Source of the DNA: Sinorhizobium sp. 8-89
GTDB taxonomy: Bacteria; Pseudomonadota; Alphaproteobacteria; Rhizobiales; Rhizobiaceae
NCBI RefSeq assembly: GCF_030124325.1
Contig: NZ_JASKLR010000010.1
Location: forward strand, 19,740-83,739
Length of the DNA: 64,000 bases
Reading direction: 5' to 3'
Every line of letters begins with the position of its first letter. The stretch's first letter is position 1. The notes beneath the pieces were generated by a model. It was given only the letters and a program-made list of their open reading frames with translations. It did no database searches and was not told the DNA's origin. Of this stretch, positions 17,634-31,344 are shown piece after piece. The translations under genes and the position numbers were made by a program.

Positions 17634-18077
17634 TCAGTCGCCGAAACGACGTGCGACCCACGAATAACCATCCTCGATATAGTGGACGGGTGCGCTGACG
17701 ATCGCCTTTAGCTTCTCCCGATCCGGGACAGCACCGCTGAGCAAGGCCAGGGCTCGCTTCGGCATGCCCGGCTTCGCTTCATCCGGCTGCGTCTGCGGTT
17801 GCGCTGTTGTTTGCAGCGGCACCGCTGTCGTCTGCTGCGGCGCGGCGGCGACATCCGGTTGAGGGGCGGTGGATGCCATCATGTCCGGCCCCGAGGTTTC
17901 GCATACGGCAACGACGACCGGATAGTTCTTGTCCGAAAACCTGGGGAGTTCCTGCTGGGATTCCGTGTCGCAATGGGCAATCGACTGCCAGCTGCCATTG
18001 ACGGTCGAGATATAGTGGCACTGGCTGACATTGTCGTCGCAGCCGAGGATCGTCATGACGATGAGGGCGGCTTTCAT
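17634..18077 (-). CDS. Small conserved hypothetical protein with Pro/Gln-rich linker
   Basis: 147 residues. The short hydrophobic N-terminus (MKAALIVMTILG) could be a signal or anchor, followed by a cysteine-bearing region (CDDNVSQC at 13-20, then two more Cys) and a Pro/Gln/Thr-rich stretch (about 70-105) before a C-terminal helix. ATG 18077 is used because GGAGAG precedes it; the upstream frame to 18155 is probably not translated. Not recognised. The extracytoplasmic cysteines may form disulfides. Confidence 0.6.
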   Translation of the reverse strand: MKAALIVMTILGCDDNVSQCHYISTVNGSWQSIAHCDTESQQELPRFSDKNYPVVVAVCETSGPDMMASTAPQPDVAAAPQQTTAVPLQTTAQPQTQPDEAKPGMPKRALALLSGAVPDREKLKAIVSAPVHYIEDGYSWVARRFGD

Positions 18078-18302
18078 GGTCTCTCCGGTGTTTGAGCAGG
18101 CAGCGGGTAGTCTGGCAGTTGTTATGACGGACCGATTCTCTCGGGAGTGGGGCAAACTTGTTGCGACGGCAAAAAGAATTGTTTCCGCTTGTTACCCGTT
18201 TTGAAATCTGCGATCCGCAATCCTGCGCCATTTGTCGTATTGGTCCGGTTGAAATGCGGCGCTATCCATTGTGCTGCAAGGGCTTCTGTCGAGGAACTGA
18301 AA

Positions 18303-18773
18303 TTGACCGCTGTCACCATCGCCGAGGAAAGCCCCCGCCAGCCGGCCGTCGTCCGTCTGCTCGAATTGTCCGATGCGTACGCGGCGTCGCTTTACCCGGC
18401 AGAGAGCAACCACCTTGTCGATCTCTCCACGCTGGAAAAGCCGACCGTTTCCTTTTTCGTCGCGCGGCGCGATGGTGAAATCGTCGGTTGCTGCGCGCTC
18501 GTGGAAGCGGGCGACGGCACGGCTGAAATCAAGCGGATGTTCGTCGATCTCGAGGCGAGGGGCCTCAAGATCGGCAAGCACCTTCTTGCAGCTCTCGAAG
18601 CCAAGGCGGAGACGCGCGGGCTTGCGGCAATCCGACTGGAAACGGGCATCTATCAGCCCGAGGCGATCGGCCTCTACAAGGCATTCGGCTATGAGGAGCG
18701 CCCGCCCTTCGGGAGCTATCTGCCCGATCCACTGAGCCTGTTCCTGGAAAAGCCGGTCCGGCAGGTTGCCTGA
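18303..18773 (+). CDS. GNAT family N-acetyltransferase
   Basis: 156 residues if started at the TTG at 18303, which has GAGGAA a few bases upstream and fits the domain; a longer version begins at 18147 but its first 50 residues look non-coding. The acetyl-CoA fold is clear: a substrate region (FFVARRDGEIVGCCAL), then motif A (RGLKIGKHLLAALEAKA, R/QxxG/A type) and LETGIYQPEAIGLYKAFGY. It transfers an acetyl group to an unknown amine. Convergent with parE; a loose CTGAGCG/CGCTCAG inverted repeat near 18772-18805 may end both. Confidence 0.85.
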   Translation: MTAVTIAEESPRQPAVVRLLELSDAYAASLYPAESNHLVDLSTLEKPTVSFFVARRDGEIVGCCALVEAGDGTAEIKRMFVDLEARGLKIGKHLLAALEAKAETRGLAAIRLETGIYQPEAIGLYKAFGYEERPPFGSYLPDPLSLFLEKPVRQVA

Positions 18774-18801
18774 GCGCGAAAGCCGCGCGTCGCCTTTCCG
18801 C

Positions 18802-20865
18802 TCAGATGTCCAGGTTGTCGGCGAAAACGGCGCGTTCCTGGATGAAGCGGAAGCGGGCGTCGGCCTTGGTTCCCATCAGATTGTCGACGGCCTCGCGCGT
18901 ACCCTCGAAATCGACGTCGTCGATCTCGACTTTGAGCAGCGTCCGGTTTGCCGGATCCATGGTCGTTTCCTTGAGCTGTGCCGGCAACATCTCGCCGAGA
19001 CCCTTGAACCGCCCGATTTCAACCTTGCCGCGGCCGTTGAACTCCGTGCGCATCAGCTCCTCGCGATGCGCATCGTCGCGCGCATAGAACGTCTTCGAGC
19101 CTTGACTGAGGCGATAGAGCGGCGGGACCGCGAGGAAGAGATGACCGCCGCGGATGAGTTCCGGCATCTCCTGATAGAAGAAGGTGATGAGCAGTGACGC
19201 GATGTGGGCTCCATCGACGTCGGCGTCGGTCATGATGACGACTCGCTCGTAGCGCAGGTCCTCTTCGCGATATTTTGATCGCGTGCCGCAGCCGAGCGCC
19301 TGGATCAGATCGGCGATCTGCTGGTTGGCACTAAGCTTTTCGCGTCCGGCGCTGGCGACATTCAGGATCTTGCCGCGGAGCGGCAGGATGGCCTGGTTCG
19401 CGCGGTTGCGCGCCTGCTTTGCCGACCCGCCTGCCGAGTCGCCCTCGACGATAAAGAGTTCGGCACCTTCGGCCGTGTTCTGCGAGCAGTCGGCGAGCTT
19501 GCCCGGCAGACGCAGCTTGCGCACCGCCGTCTTGCGGTTGACTTCCTTCTCCTTGCGTCGGCGAACACGCTCCTCGGCGCGCTCGACCACCCAGTCAAGA
19601 AGCTTTGCGGCTTCTGCCGGATTGTCGGCGAGGTAGTGGTCGAAGGGATCGCGCAGTGCGTTTTCGACGATGCGCTGCGCCTCGACCGTCGCCAGCTTGT
19701 CCTTGGTCTGGCCGACGAATTCCGGCTCGCGGATGAAGACCGACAGCATGCCGGCCGCCGAGATCATCACGTCGTCGGTGGTGATGATCGCCGCGCGTTT
19801 GTTTTGCGTCAGCTCCGCATAGTTCTTGAGCCCCTTGGTGAGCGCAATGCGGAAGCCCGCCTCATGCGTCCCACCCTCCGGCGTCGGGATCGTGTTGCAA
19901 TAGGAGTGAACCTGCTGGTCGCCGCCATACCAGGTGACAGCCCATTCGAGCGATCCGTGGCCGCCGGATTTTTCCGATTTGCCGGCAAAGATCTCACGCG
20001 TGACGGTGAATTCCTTGCCGAGTGTTGCTGCAAGATAGTCCTTGAGGCCGCCCGGGAAATGGAAGACGGCCCTGTCCGGGATCTCCGAACCTTCCGGCAA
20101 CAGCAATGGATCGCAGGACCAGCGGATTTCGACACCGCCGAAGAGATAGGCCTTCGAGCGGGCCATGCGGAAAAGCCGTGCCGGCTCGAAATGCGCGTGA
20201 GGGCCGAAGATCTGCGGATCCGGATGGAAGCGCACCCTGGTGCCGCGGCGGTTGTGGACATCGCCGAGTTCCTCGAGGCCACCCTGCGGGACCCCGCGCG
20301 AAAAGCGCTGGCGGTAGAGTTTCTTGTTGCGCGCGACCTCGACCTCGAGCGAGTCCGACAGCGCGTTGACGACGGAAACGCCGACGCCGTGCAGACCGCC
20401 GGAGGTTTCGTAGGCCTTGCCGTCGAATTTGCCGCCGGCGTGCAGAACCGTCATCACCACTTCAAGCGTCGATTTGTTGGGGAATTTCGGATGGTTCTCG
20501 ACCGGGATGCCGCGGCCATTGTCCGTTACGGTGAGGAAGCCTTCGGCGTCGAGGCTCACTTCGATGAAATTCGCATGCCCTGCGACCGCTTCGTCCATCG
20601 AGTTGTCGATGACCTCGGCGAAGAGATGATGCAGCGCCTTCTCGTCCGTGCCGCCGATATACATGCCCGGACGGCGGCGCACAGGCTCCAGCCCCTCGAG
20701 CACTTCGATCGCCGAGGCGTCGTAGTCGCTGCCGTCGCTGGTCTTCGGGGCGGGGCGCGGTTCTTCGCTGCCCGCGGGCGGTGCAGGCTTGCGCGAAGGA
20801 GCGTTAGATGCCGCCGGCTTCGGCTGCGGGGGCATTGCTGAAAAGAGATCGCTGCTGTCGTCCAT
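18802..20865 (-). CDS. parE: DNA topoisomerase IV subunit B
   Basis: 687 residues. ATPase subunit that pairs with ParC to decatenate chromosomes. N-terminal GHKL ATPase: DNSMDEAVAGH and GRGIPVENH, with GLHGVGVSVVNALS. C-terminal TOPRIM: EGDSAGGSAKQARNR and PLRGKILNV, then the metal-binding DADVDGAHI. The first 50 residues form a Pro/Ala-rich extension before the ATPase, seen in rhizobial ParE. Start taken at the ATG of MDDSSDLF (20865). GyrB is excluded by the gene length (GyrB here would be over 800) and by missing the insert in TOPRIM. Confidence 0.95.
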   Translation of the reverse strand: MDDSSDLFSAMPPQPKPAASNAPSRKPAPPAGSEEPRPAPKTSDGSDYDASAIEVLEGLEPVRRRPGMYIGGTDEKALHHLFAEVIDNSMDEAVAGHANFIEVSLDAEGFLTVTDNGRGIPVENHPKFPNKSTLEVVMTVLHAGGKFDGKAYETSGGLHGVGVSVVNALSDSLEVEVARNKKLYRQRFSRGVPQGGLEELGDVHNRRGTRVRFHPDPQIFGPHAHFEPARLFRMARSKAYLFGGVEIRWSCDPLLLPEGSEIPDRAVFHFPGGLKDYLAATLGKEFTVTREIFAGKSEKSGGHGSLEWAVTWYGGDQQVHSYCNTIPTPEGGTHEAGFRIALTKGLKNYAELTQNKRAAIITTDDVMISAAGMLSVFIREPEFVGQTKDKLATVEAQRIVENALRDPFDHYLADNPAEAAKLLDWVVERAEERVRRRKEKEVNRKTAVRKLRLPGKLADCSQNTAEGAELFIVEGDSAGGSAKQARNRANQAILPLRGKILNVASAGREKLSANQQIADLIQALGCGTRSKYREEDLRYERVVIMTDADVDGAHIASLLITFFYQEMPELIRGGHLFLAVPPLYRLSQGSKTFYARDDAHREELMRTEFNGRGKVEIGRFKGLGEMLPAQLKETTMDPANRTLLKVEIDDVDFEGTREAVDNLMGTKADARFRFIQERAVFADNLDI

Positions 20866-21118
20866 GGGGTCGTTCAGATCGTTCCTGTCGTCTGGTGTCG
20901 CAGAGGCCCATAGCAAGAGCTGGACGCTGCCGCCATCATTGTGTCGCGCGAATCACCCGAATTCTGCCAGAGTCTTGCGCCAAGCGCGAACAAAAGGCGA
21001 ATTTCGGTATCTCGGACAGGCAGAATACCGTAAGAGCTTGGGCTGTCTGCTTCAGTGTTGCTTTGCCGTGATGGCGATGGCAAGGCATGTACCGAATGAG
21101 GGAGCCCGTCGGCTGTTC

Positions 21119-22006
21119 ATGTCCACAACTGTTTTTTCCGTCCGGCGTCTGATGGCAGGGCTTCTTTTCCCGAGCCTTCTTTTTGTCGGTCTCGCCGCCG
21201 AGGCAGCGCCCCTGGAGCCATACAGGGACGAACTGTTCGGTTATCGCAATGTGCTTGAAGAGACCGACGGTGGTGATTTCCGCGTCGTCGACTACCAGGA
21301 ACTGCGCGATATCAACGAGCGCGACCAGATTCCGGAAAGGCGCGTCAAGCGCGCCTACGTTTCCCTTGGGGTCAAAAGCGCGCAGGTCAACGAGACACGC
21401 AACCTTGACGGACGCTCGCTCGACGTCATGCGCGTCGGTCCGGATCGCGGTGCCGCGTTTACGGTGATCTTCATCCATGGCCGCGGTGGTGACCGGCGTC
21501 TCGGTGCAAACGATTTTTCCTTCGGCGGCAATTTCAACCGCCTCAAGAATCTCGCCTTTGCCAATGGCGGCACCTATTATGCTCCAAGCGTGCGGTCCTT
21601 CGATGCGGCAGGTGTCGACGATATCTCGGCATTGATCCGCTTCGCCGCCGAGCGCTCCGGCGGCCGGCCCGTCGTGCTTGCCTGTGCTTCGATGGGGAGC
21701 TTCATCTGCTGGGGCGTTGCTCGCGAACAGACGGCAGTGGCGGCGCTCGGCGGCATGATGATCATGGGTGGCGCGACCGATCCGGAATTTGTGGGAAGCG
21801 CCGCCTATAGGGCCAGGCTGCCGGTGTTTTTCAGCCACGGCAGCCGCGACAGTGTCTATCGCGCCAAGTATCAGGTGGCGCTCTATCGCACGCTTAGGGC
21901 CAGAGATTATCCGGCGCGTTTCGTGCTGTTCGAAACAGGTTCGCATGGTACGCCGGTTCGGATGACCGACTGGCGAGACGCCCTGAATTGGATTGCCAGC
22001 CGGTAG
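21119..22006 (+). CDS. Secreted alpha/beta-hydrolase
   Basis: 295 residues. A signal peptide is visible (about 1-30, ending in LAAEAAP). The alpha/beta-hydrolase pattern follows: FIHGRGGD (HG oxyanion), a nucleophile elbow ACASMGS (Ser in G/A-x-S-x-G position), a late acid (SHGSRD) and a histidine in GSHGTP. Likely a periplasmic esterase or peptidase-like hydrolase. The start at 21119 gives a clean signal; an in-frame ATG at 21071 is possible. Followed after 8 bases by the DprE1-like gene on the same strand. Confidence 0.8.
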   Translation: MSTTVFSVRRLMAGLLFPSLLFVGLAAEAAPLEPYRDELFGYRNVLEETDGGDFRVVDYQELRDINERDQIPERRVKRAYVSLGVKSAQVNETRNLDGRSLDVMRVGPDRGAAFTVIFIHGRGGDRRLGANDFSFGGNFNRLKNLAFANGGTYYAPSVRSFDAAGVDDISALIRFAAERSGGRPVVLACASMGSFICWGVAREQTAVAALGGMMIMGGATDPEFVGSAAYRARLPVFFSHGSRDSVYRAKYQVALYRTLRARDYPARFVLFETGSHGTPVRMTDWRDALNWIASR

Positions 22007-22014
22007 AGGAAGTC

Positions 22015-23352
22015 TTGAAGCGGACTGCAACAAAGATGAGCGCGTTCGAACGTTCGGGACGTATCGAGGACCGACCGCGCCGGGCCGTGTCTCCGGACGA
22101 CTATGAGGATCAGGTCGGCTCGATTGAACCGATGGCATACCTGCCGTTCGGCAACGGCCTCAGCTACGGTGACTGCTGCCGCAACAATCGCGGAACTCTT
22201 ATCGACAGCGCGAGGCACAACCGCATCCTGGCGTTCGATCCGGGGACGGGCCTGATCTCTTGCGAAGGCGGCGTCACGCTCCACGACATCCTTATTCGGG
22301 CGATCCCGCACCGCTTTTTCCTGGCAGTCACGCCGGACACTGCATTGGCGACAGTCGCCGGTGCCGTCGCTACCGATGTGCATGGCAAGAATCATCATGC
22401 CCGCGGCACCTTCGGCAATCACGTCCAACGCCTGACCCTGTTGCGTTCGAACGGCGAGAGGTTGGTTTGTTCGGTGAACGAAAACGCCGAACTCTTTGCC
22501 GCCACGATCGGCGGCATGGGGCTGACGGGACTGATCCTCACCGTCGATCTTCGGCTGATGAAGGTGCCGTCGCCGCATATCCAGCAGCATGCAATCCGCT
22601 TCGGCAGTCTCGATGAATACTTCGCTCTCGCTGAGCGCATCGATGAAGAACATGAATACTCCATCGCCTGGATCGATCAGCTTGCGACCGGGCGCCGGAT
22701 GGGCCGGGGCGTCTTTCTGGCCGGTGATCATGCGGATGGATCCTGCGAATTCCCGGACGTTCCCAAGAAATTGCGGTTTTCCGTACCTTTCTCCCCACCG
22801 TTCAATACCCTGAACACGATTACATTGAGGGCTCTGAACGAATACCGCTTTCGTCGGGAAACAGCCGTCGAGACCGTTTCGACGATGAAATGGACGTCCT
22901 ACTTCTATCCGCAGGATGCGATCGGCGACCGAAATCGGCTCTATGGTCCGAGAGGACCGTGCCAACATCAAAGCGCCTATCCCGCTGAGAATGCACCGGA
23001 GATCACCGCGCGACTATTGGAGACGGCGCGCCGCGCCGGGCATGCTTCCGTTCAGACGGTGCTGAGGCGCTTTGGCGACATTGTCCCTCGCGGCCTTCTG
23101 TCGTTCGCACGGCCGGGTTTTGCTTTGACTTTGGATTTTGCCGATCAGGGTGACGCAACGGCGACGTTACTGGACGCCCTCGACCGCATCGTCATGGACG
23201 CCGGGGGCTCTGTAAATCCATGCAAGGACACCCGCATGAGCCCGGAAATCTTCGAAGCGTCGTTCCCCTCATGGGAAAGGCTCGAAAAGCTGCGCGATCC
23301 GGCTATGGTTTCTGACTTCTGGCGCCGCACCGCGCTGAACATGAAGACATGA
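22015..23352 (+). CDS. FAD-linked oxidoreductase, DprE1-like
   Basis: About 445 residues, a VAO/PCMH-type FAD oxidase. The FAD loop LPFGNGLSYGDCC and the ATDVHGKNHHARG segment with GTFGNHV match the decaprenylphosphoryl-ribose 2-epimerase subunit DprE1 and its bacterial homologues; GGMGLTGLI follows as in family members. The likely start is TTG 22015, eight bases downstream of the hydrolase stop and preceded by AGAGGA; ATG 22036 also works. DprE2 and an arabinosyltransferase partner are not nearby, so the substrate is unclear. Azorhizobium uses related proteins in Nod-factor arabinosylation, which is only an analogy. Confidence 0.8.
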   Translation: MKRTATKMSAFERSGRIEDRPRRAVSPDDYEDQVGSIEPMAYLPFGNGLSYGDCCRNNRGTLIDSARHNRILAFDPGTGLISCEGGVTLHDILIRAIPHRFFLAVTPDTALATVAGAVATDVHGKNHHARGTFGNHVQRLTLLRSNGERLVCSVNENAELFAATIGGMGLTGLILTVDLRLMKVPSPHIQQHAIRFGSLDEYFALAERIDEEHEYSIAWIDQLATGRRMGRGVFLAGDHADGSCEFPDVPKKLRFSVPFSPPFNTLNTITLRALNEYRFRRETAVETVSTMKWTSYFYPQDAIGDRNRLYGPRGPCQHQSAYPAENAPEITARLLETARRAGHASVQTVLRRFGDIVPRGLLSFARPGFALTLDFADQGDATATLLDALDRIVMDAGGSVNPCKDTRMSPEIFEASFPSWERLEKLRDPAMVSDFWRRTALNMKT

Positions 23353-23366
23353 TGGCGGGGCGGTCT

Positions 23367-23960
23367 TCATCTCCTTTGCCCGGTTATTCTCATGTTGAAC
23401 TCGACCACATTGGAATAGATCGGCGTGCCGACGTCCATGCCATAGGGTGAACGGCGGATGCTGCCACGGATGGTGAAGGAGATCGAGCGCCTGTTCCAAT
23501 CGGTCAGCGTAACCGCAAAGCGCTCCTTGCGTGTCTTGCCGCGCGCCGTCAGCGCGCCTTCGACCGTTGCTGTGGCAGGCCCCGTTTGCCGGACTCGGGT
23601 CGAGCGGAAGGTCACGGTTTGAAAGTTTGCCGCATCGAAAACGGCACTGGAACGCAGGAAATCTTCCACCCGCCGCTCGCTCGCCCTGACGCTCTCCGGG
23701 TAAAGCGTGAACTCGACGGAGGAGCGCTCGATATTGGCGCCATCGATACGGAAGCCGCCGGAGAACTTGGCGAACCTGCCGGCAATGCCGCCACCACCGC
23801 CAACCTGCCCAACGCTGAACTGGATGCTCGAAGAACTGGCGATACGGTAGCTTCCGGCGGCGTCCGCAAGTGCCGGTGCCTGGGCCTTTGCCACTGATGT
23901 TGAGAATACGAAAGCGATGTACAGCGTCGCTTTTACCGCCGAATTGATCGTAATTGTCAT
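23367..23960 (-). CDS. YceI family periplasmic protein
   Basis: 197 residues with a signal peptide (cleaved about AKA|QA near residue 27). YceI core: YRIASSSSIQFSV, then FAKFSGGFRID, VEFTLYPESV and FSTSRVRQ-like beta strands, and a final IYSNVVEFNMRI. YceI lipocalin-like folds bind isoprenoid or quinone-type lipids in the periplasm. Its ATG overlaps the stop of the upstream cytochrome b561 gene by four bases (ATGA-type), a pairing seen in many proteobacteria. Confidence 0.9.
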   Translation of the reverse strand: MTITINSAVKATLYIAFVFSTSVAKAQAPALADAAGSYRIASSSSIQFSVGQVGGGGGIAGRFAKFSGGFRIDGANIERSSVEFTLYPESVRASERRVEDFLRSSAVFDAANFQTVTFRSTRVRQTGPATATVEGALTARGKTRKERFAVTLTDWNRRSISFTIRGSIRRSPYGMDVGTPIYSNVVEFNMRITGQRR

Positions 23961-24580
23961 CGATCATTTCCTCCGACAGCGGCGTCGTGGCGTTTTCGCG
24001 CGCTCCTGCCGCCCGAACTCACGCCGACTGCGGGGTGGAGCATTCGCGTAAGCACCTCGTCACCTCGCTTGAAATGGTGATAGAGCGCCGCCGCAGCGTG
24101 GATCGCGACCATGGCCAACGCCACATAGGCAAGCAGCGCATGGGCGAAGGTCCAGAAATTTTCCGAAGTCTCCGACCTCGCCAGCGGCAGATGCGGAATG
24201 ACGATCATGTTGAAAAAGAAGCTCGGAATGTTCAGCGTCGACGCAGAGGCGACCGCCCAACCGGTAAACGGCACAACGATCCCAAGAACGATCAGAGTGT
24301 CATGTGTCAGGCGAGCGGCCTTGCGTTCGAGCGGGCTGACGCTCGCGGGTGGTGATGGGGTTCGTTCGACGAGCCACCAGATTGTGCGGATGAGGGCAAG
24401 CCCGAGCGCGGCGAAGCCGAACGATTTGTGCCATTGGTAGAGCGCGAACTGTAGCGCCGGATCGATTCCGGTGCGTCGCATGATGAAGCCGAGCAGGAGC
24501 AACCCGAGGATCAGCAATCCAATGGTCCAATGCAGCACGATTGTCACCCATCCGAATCCTGTCTCGCTATTGCGCAACAT
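23957..24580 (-). CDS. Cytochrome b561 family protein
   Basis: 207 residues, four hydrophobic helices with heme-ligand histidines: His18 in VTIVLHWTIG and His in QWHKSFGF, plus HALLAYVALAMVAIHAAAALYHHF near the end. Inner-membrane diheme electron carrier. ATG 24580 is used since GGAGGT precedes it; the longer frame to 24643 adds only non-conserved residues. The overlap with yceI implies a joint operon, in which the periplasmic YceI could exchange a quinone-like ligand with the cytochrome. This is inference from the pairing. Confidence 0.9.
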   Translation of the reverse strand: MLRNSETGFGWVTIVLHWTIGLLILGLLLLGFIMRRTGIDPALQFALYQWHKSFGFAALGLALIRTIWWLVERTPSPPASVSPLERKAARLTHDTLIVLGIVVPFTGWAVASASTLNIPSFFFNMIVIPHLPLARSETSENFWTFAHALLAYVALAMVAIHAAAALYHHFKRGDEVLTRMLHPAVGVSSGGRSARKRHDAAVGGNDR

Positions 24581-24852
24581 CGCAACCTCCGGGCATCCAG
24601 GTCGCAATTCTTTCTGCCGGCCGGTGCACCGCATGAGACGCATGACGCCCTGTTTTTATTCGTTGGCGATGCCGCAAAATTCGCAACAGTGCGGCAAAGG
24701 CGCGCCGAACACTTCGGGGCAGCAGAGAATATGTCTCCGACTGGGTGCGGGATCGTCGGCAGTCCCGGATTATTCCGGACGAAGCGCTTTTTTTTGCCCC
24801 CGCTATTTGCTAGGCCGCTAGCCGGAAAAGAGACCCGACCCGGAGGAATTTC

Positions 24853-25623
24853 ATGACGCCCGATATCCGCCCGCTCGTTGCCGGAAACTGGAAGATGAAT
24901 GGAACACGTGCCTCGCTCGACCAGATCAAGGCGATGGCCGAGGGCGTCAAGGTCGGTCTGTCCGAAAAGGTGGAAACGCTGATCTGCCCGCCGGCAACAT
25001 TGCTCTATGTCGCCACCGCCCTTTGCGACGACAGTCCACTGATGATCGGCGGGCAGGATTGCCATCAGAAACAGTCCGGCGCACATACGGGAGACGTTTC
25101 GGCCGAGATGATCGCCGACTGCTTCGGCACTCATGTCATCGTCGGTCATTCCGAACGCCGCACCGACCATGCCGAGAGTGACGCGCTGGTGCGCGCCAAG
25201 ACGGAAGCCGCTCATGCGGCCGGCCTCGTTGCCATCGTCTGCATCGGCGAAACCGGCGATGAGCGCCAGGGCGGCAAGACGCTCGATGTCCTGAAGCGCC
25301 AGCTAGCAGAAAGCCTTCCGGATGGCGCGACCGCGGAGAACACGGTGATTGCCTACGAGCCTGTCTGGGCGATCGGCACCGGCCTCACACCGACAGCATC
25401 GGACGTAGAGGAGGCGCATGCTTTCATGCGCAGCGAACTCGTATCGCGCTTCGCGGCTGCAGGCAGCAAGATGCGCATTCTCTACGGCGGCTCCGTCAAG
25501 CCCGGCAACGCCAAGGAACTGATGGGCATTGCAAACGTGGACGGTGCCCTGATCGGCGGCGCAAGCTTGAAAGCGGAAGACTTTCTCGCCATCTACAGGG
25601 CGTATGAAGAATTGACAGCCTGA
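24853..25623 (+). CDS. tpiA: Triosephosphate isomerase
   Basis: 256 residues. Interconverts dihydroxyacetone phosphate and glyceraldehyde 3-phosphate. Catalytic Lys in AGNWKMNG, His in IVGHSERR, Glu in [11 protein letters not shown], and the phosphate-binding YGGSVKPGN are all present. ATG preceded by GGAGG. Begins a plus-strand run tpiA-secG-pyrG. Confidence 0.96.
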   Translation: MTPDIRPLVAGNWKMNGTRASLDQIKAMAEGVKVGLSEKVETLICPPATLLYVATALCDDSPLMIGGQDCHQKQSGAHTGDVSAEMIADCFGTHVIVGHSERRTDHAESDALVRAKTEAAHAAGLVAIVCIGETGDERQGGKTLDVLKRQLAESLPDGATAENTVIAYEPVWAIGTGLTPTASDVEEAHAFMRSELVSRFAAAGSKMRILYGGSVKPGNAKELMGIANVDGALIGGASLKAEDFLAIYRAYEELTA

Positions 25624-25755
25624 TTGTTCTCCCGCGCCGGCAGGGGGTTGGAATAGCCGGCGGCTTGGTATAAAGAGGCGCCAACTTGCGCCCGGCCATG
25701 CCGTGTTTCGCGCAGGGTTTGATTCGTGTGCCCAAGAGGGCAGGACTGGAAGCTG

Positions 25756-28004
<2,249 letters not shown>

Positions 28005-28034
28005 CGCTGTCCTTCTCACATTGTCGCTTCTTTT

Positions 28035-28071
28035 GCGGCCGGCCCTCATGGGACCGGCCGCTTCCGTTTTT
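28035..28071 (+). terminator. Intrinsic terminator of pyrG
   Basis: GCGGCCGGCCC / GGGaCCGGCCGC stem with a four-base loop (one bulged A), followed by TTCCGTTTTT. Confidence 0.8.
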
Positions 28072-28193
28072 CAGGCGGCACGGTGCGTCGCCGCCAAATC
28101 CTCCATCGTCCAGCGTCTGCCTTGATCGGCCATGCTTGCAATCGGTCGGCAAAAGTTGCAAACAGCGACGAACCGGCCATCAGGGAACACGCC

Positions 28194-29084
28194 ATGAGCT
28201 TATCCAAGCGCACCACCCGCCCGCTCGATCATCTCGTGCTGCCGGTGGCCGAGCTTGCGCAGGCGAGGCGGCGCTTGAGCGATCTCGGCTTCGTGGTTGC
28301 CGAAGATGCACGCCATCCCTTCGGCACGGAGAATGCGTGTGTCTTCTTCGCCGATAACACCTATCTGGAACCGCTTGCCATCGCCTCGCGCGAAGAGTGC
28401 GAGGCCGCGGCGCTCGCCGGCAACGTCTTTGTCGCCCGTGACCAGGCATTCCGCTTCCGTGAAGGCCCGGAAGGCATGTCGGCGATCGTTGTCGGAACCT
28501 CCGATGCCGCAACCGATCACATGCGTTTCCGCGCGAGTGGCGTCTCTGGCGGCGACATGCTGGAATTCTCGCGGCCGATGCGGTTGCCGGACGGCCGCGA
28601 AGGCCTCGGCTCCTTCCGGCTGGCATTTGCCGCGGATCTGCGCTCCCCGGATTTCTTCCTCTTCAGTTGTCAGCGCATTCGCGCGCTGCCGGTCGACCAG
28701 ACCGCCCTTCACCGTCATGAGAACGGTGTGCTCGGCATTGCCGAGGTTGTGTTGTCGGAGCCAAATCCCACCGACTTCCAGTATCTGCTGCAGGAAGGCG
28801 TCGATGACCGCGAGGTTTCGGCCCACTCCTTTGGCATGGACATTCAAACGGGCAACGCCAAGCTTTCGGTGCTCAATGCTGCCGGAATGGAGGCCTTTTT
28901 CGGCCGTTCGGTCCGCAGCGCCGAGCGCGGCCTGCGCGGGCGCGCCGTCGTGTTTCGTGTCGTTGACCTCGAAGCGACGCGCGCGCTCTTTGCCAAGAAC
29001 GATATCGAATTTGCAGAAATGGGCGGACGTCTCATTGTCCCGGAAGCGCCGGGGCAAGGAGTGATTTTCGCATTTGGAGTGTGA
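28194..29084 (+). CDS. VOC superfamily (glyoxalase-like) protein
   Basis: 296 residues, glyoxalase-like domain (Glyoxalase_3): [20 protein letters not shown] then [20 protein letters not shown]. The protein has a second, more degenerate half after 150, so one protein carries two VOC modules. Metal ligands of enzymes such as dioxygenases are not certain; the first His (DHLV) and Glu (YLEPLA) could be two of them. Its stop overlaps the kdsA ATG (TGATG), so expression is coupled to KDO synthesis, though a functional link is not obvious. Confidence 0.8.
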   Translation: MSLSKRTTRPLDHLVLPVAELAQARRRLSDLGFVVAEDARHPFGTENACVFFADNTYLEPLAIASREECEAAALAGNVFVARDQAFRFREGPEGMSAIVVGTSDAATDHMRFRASGVSGGDMLEFSRPMRLPDGREGLGSFRLAFAADLRSPDFFLFSCQRIRALPVDQTALHRHENGVLGIAEVVLSEPNPTDFQYLLQEGVDDREVSAHSFGMDIQTGNAKLSVLNAAGMEAFFGRSVRSAERGLRGRAVVFRVVDLEATRALFAKNDIEFAEMGGRLIVPEAPGQGVIFAFGV

Positions 29085-29926
29085 TGATGGAAACAAATGC
29101 CAGGGTTGTCGTCGGCGAGGGTGCCGGCCAGGTTGTCTTTTCGCAGAAGAAGCGGCTGGCGCTGATCGCCGGCCCCTGCCAGATGGAGAGCCGCGATCAT
29201 GCCTTCATGATGGCCGGAAAGCTGGTCGAGCTTTGCAAGTCGCTGGGGCTCGGCCTCGTTTACAAGTCTTCCTTCGACAAGGCGAACCGCACCTCCCTCT
29301 CCGGCAAGCGCGGCATCGGCCTCGACAACGCGCTGGAAATTTTCGCGGACCTCAAGAAGGAGTTCGGCTTTCCGGTGCTGACCGACATTCACACCGAAGA
29401 GCAATGCGCGATCGTCGCGGAAACGGTCGACATCCTGCAGATCCCGGCCTTTCTGTCGCGCCAGACCGACCTGCTCGTGGCGGCCGCCAAGACCGGCCGC
29501 GCGATCAACGTCAAGAAGGGTCAGTTCCTCGCGCCCTGGGACATGAAGAACGTGCTTGCCAAGTTCACGATGAGCGGCAATCCGAACGTTCTTCTGTGCG
29601 AGCGCGGCGCCTCCTTCGGCTATAACACGCTGGTTTCCGACATGCGCTCTTTGCCGATCATGGCGGCGCTCGGGGCGCCGGTGATCTTTGACGCCACCCA
29701 TTCCGTGCAGCAGCCGGGCGGACAGGGCGGCTCCACGGGCGGCCAGCGCGAGTTCGTCGAAACCTTGGCGCGCGCTGCCGTCGCTGTCGGCGTCGCCGGC
29801 CTCTTCATCGAGACGCACGAAGATCCCGACAACGCGCCTTCGGATGGCCCCAATATGGTGCACCTGAAGGACATGCCGCAGCTTCTTGAAAAGCTGCTTG
29901 CTTTCGACGCGATCGCCAAGGCCTGA
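29084..29926 (+). CDS. kdsA: KDO-8-phosphate synthase
   Basis: 280 residues. Condenses arabinose 5-phosphate with PEP, feeding the lipopolysaccharide inner core. Conserved [12 protein letters not shown] near the start, SFDKANRTS, and the [12 protein letters not shown] and [11 protein letters not shown] segments are intact. ATG 29084 is preferred from the overlap with the VOC stop; a GTG at 29081 or ATG 29087 is possible. Confidence 0.95.
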   Translation: MMETNARVVVGEGAGQVVFSQKKRLALIAGPCQMESRDHAFMMAGKLVELCKSLGLGLVYKSSFDKANRTSLSGKRGIGLDNALEIFADLKKEFGFPVLTDIHTEEQCAIVAETVDILQIPAFLSRQTDLLVAAAKTGRAINVKKGQFLAPWDMKNVLAKFTMSGNPNVLLCERGASFGYNTLVSDMRSLPIMAALGAPVIFDATHSVQQPGGQGGSTGGQREFVETLARAAVAVGVAGLFIETHEDPDNAPSDGPNMVHLKDMPQLLEKLLAFDAIAKA

Positions 29927-30019
29927 GCTGCGCCGGCCTTCGTGAAATTTTCATGAACCGCAATGGCGCTTCGGCATTTGCATCCTTCGCGCCATTGTAA
30001 TTTCGAGGCCTTGAATTAA

Positions 30020-31336
<1,317 letters not shown>

Positions 31337-31344
31337 GTGCAAGC

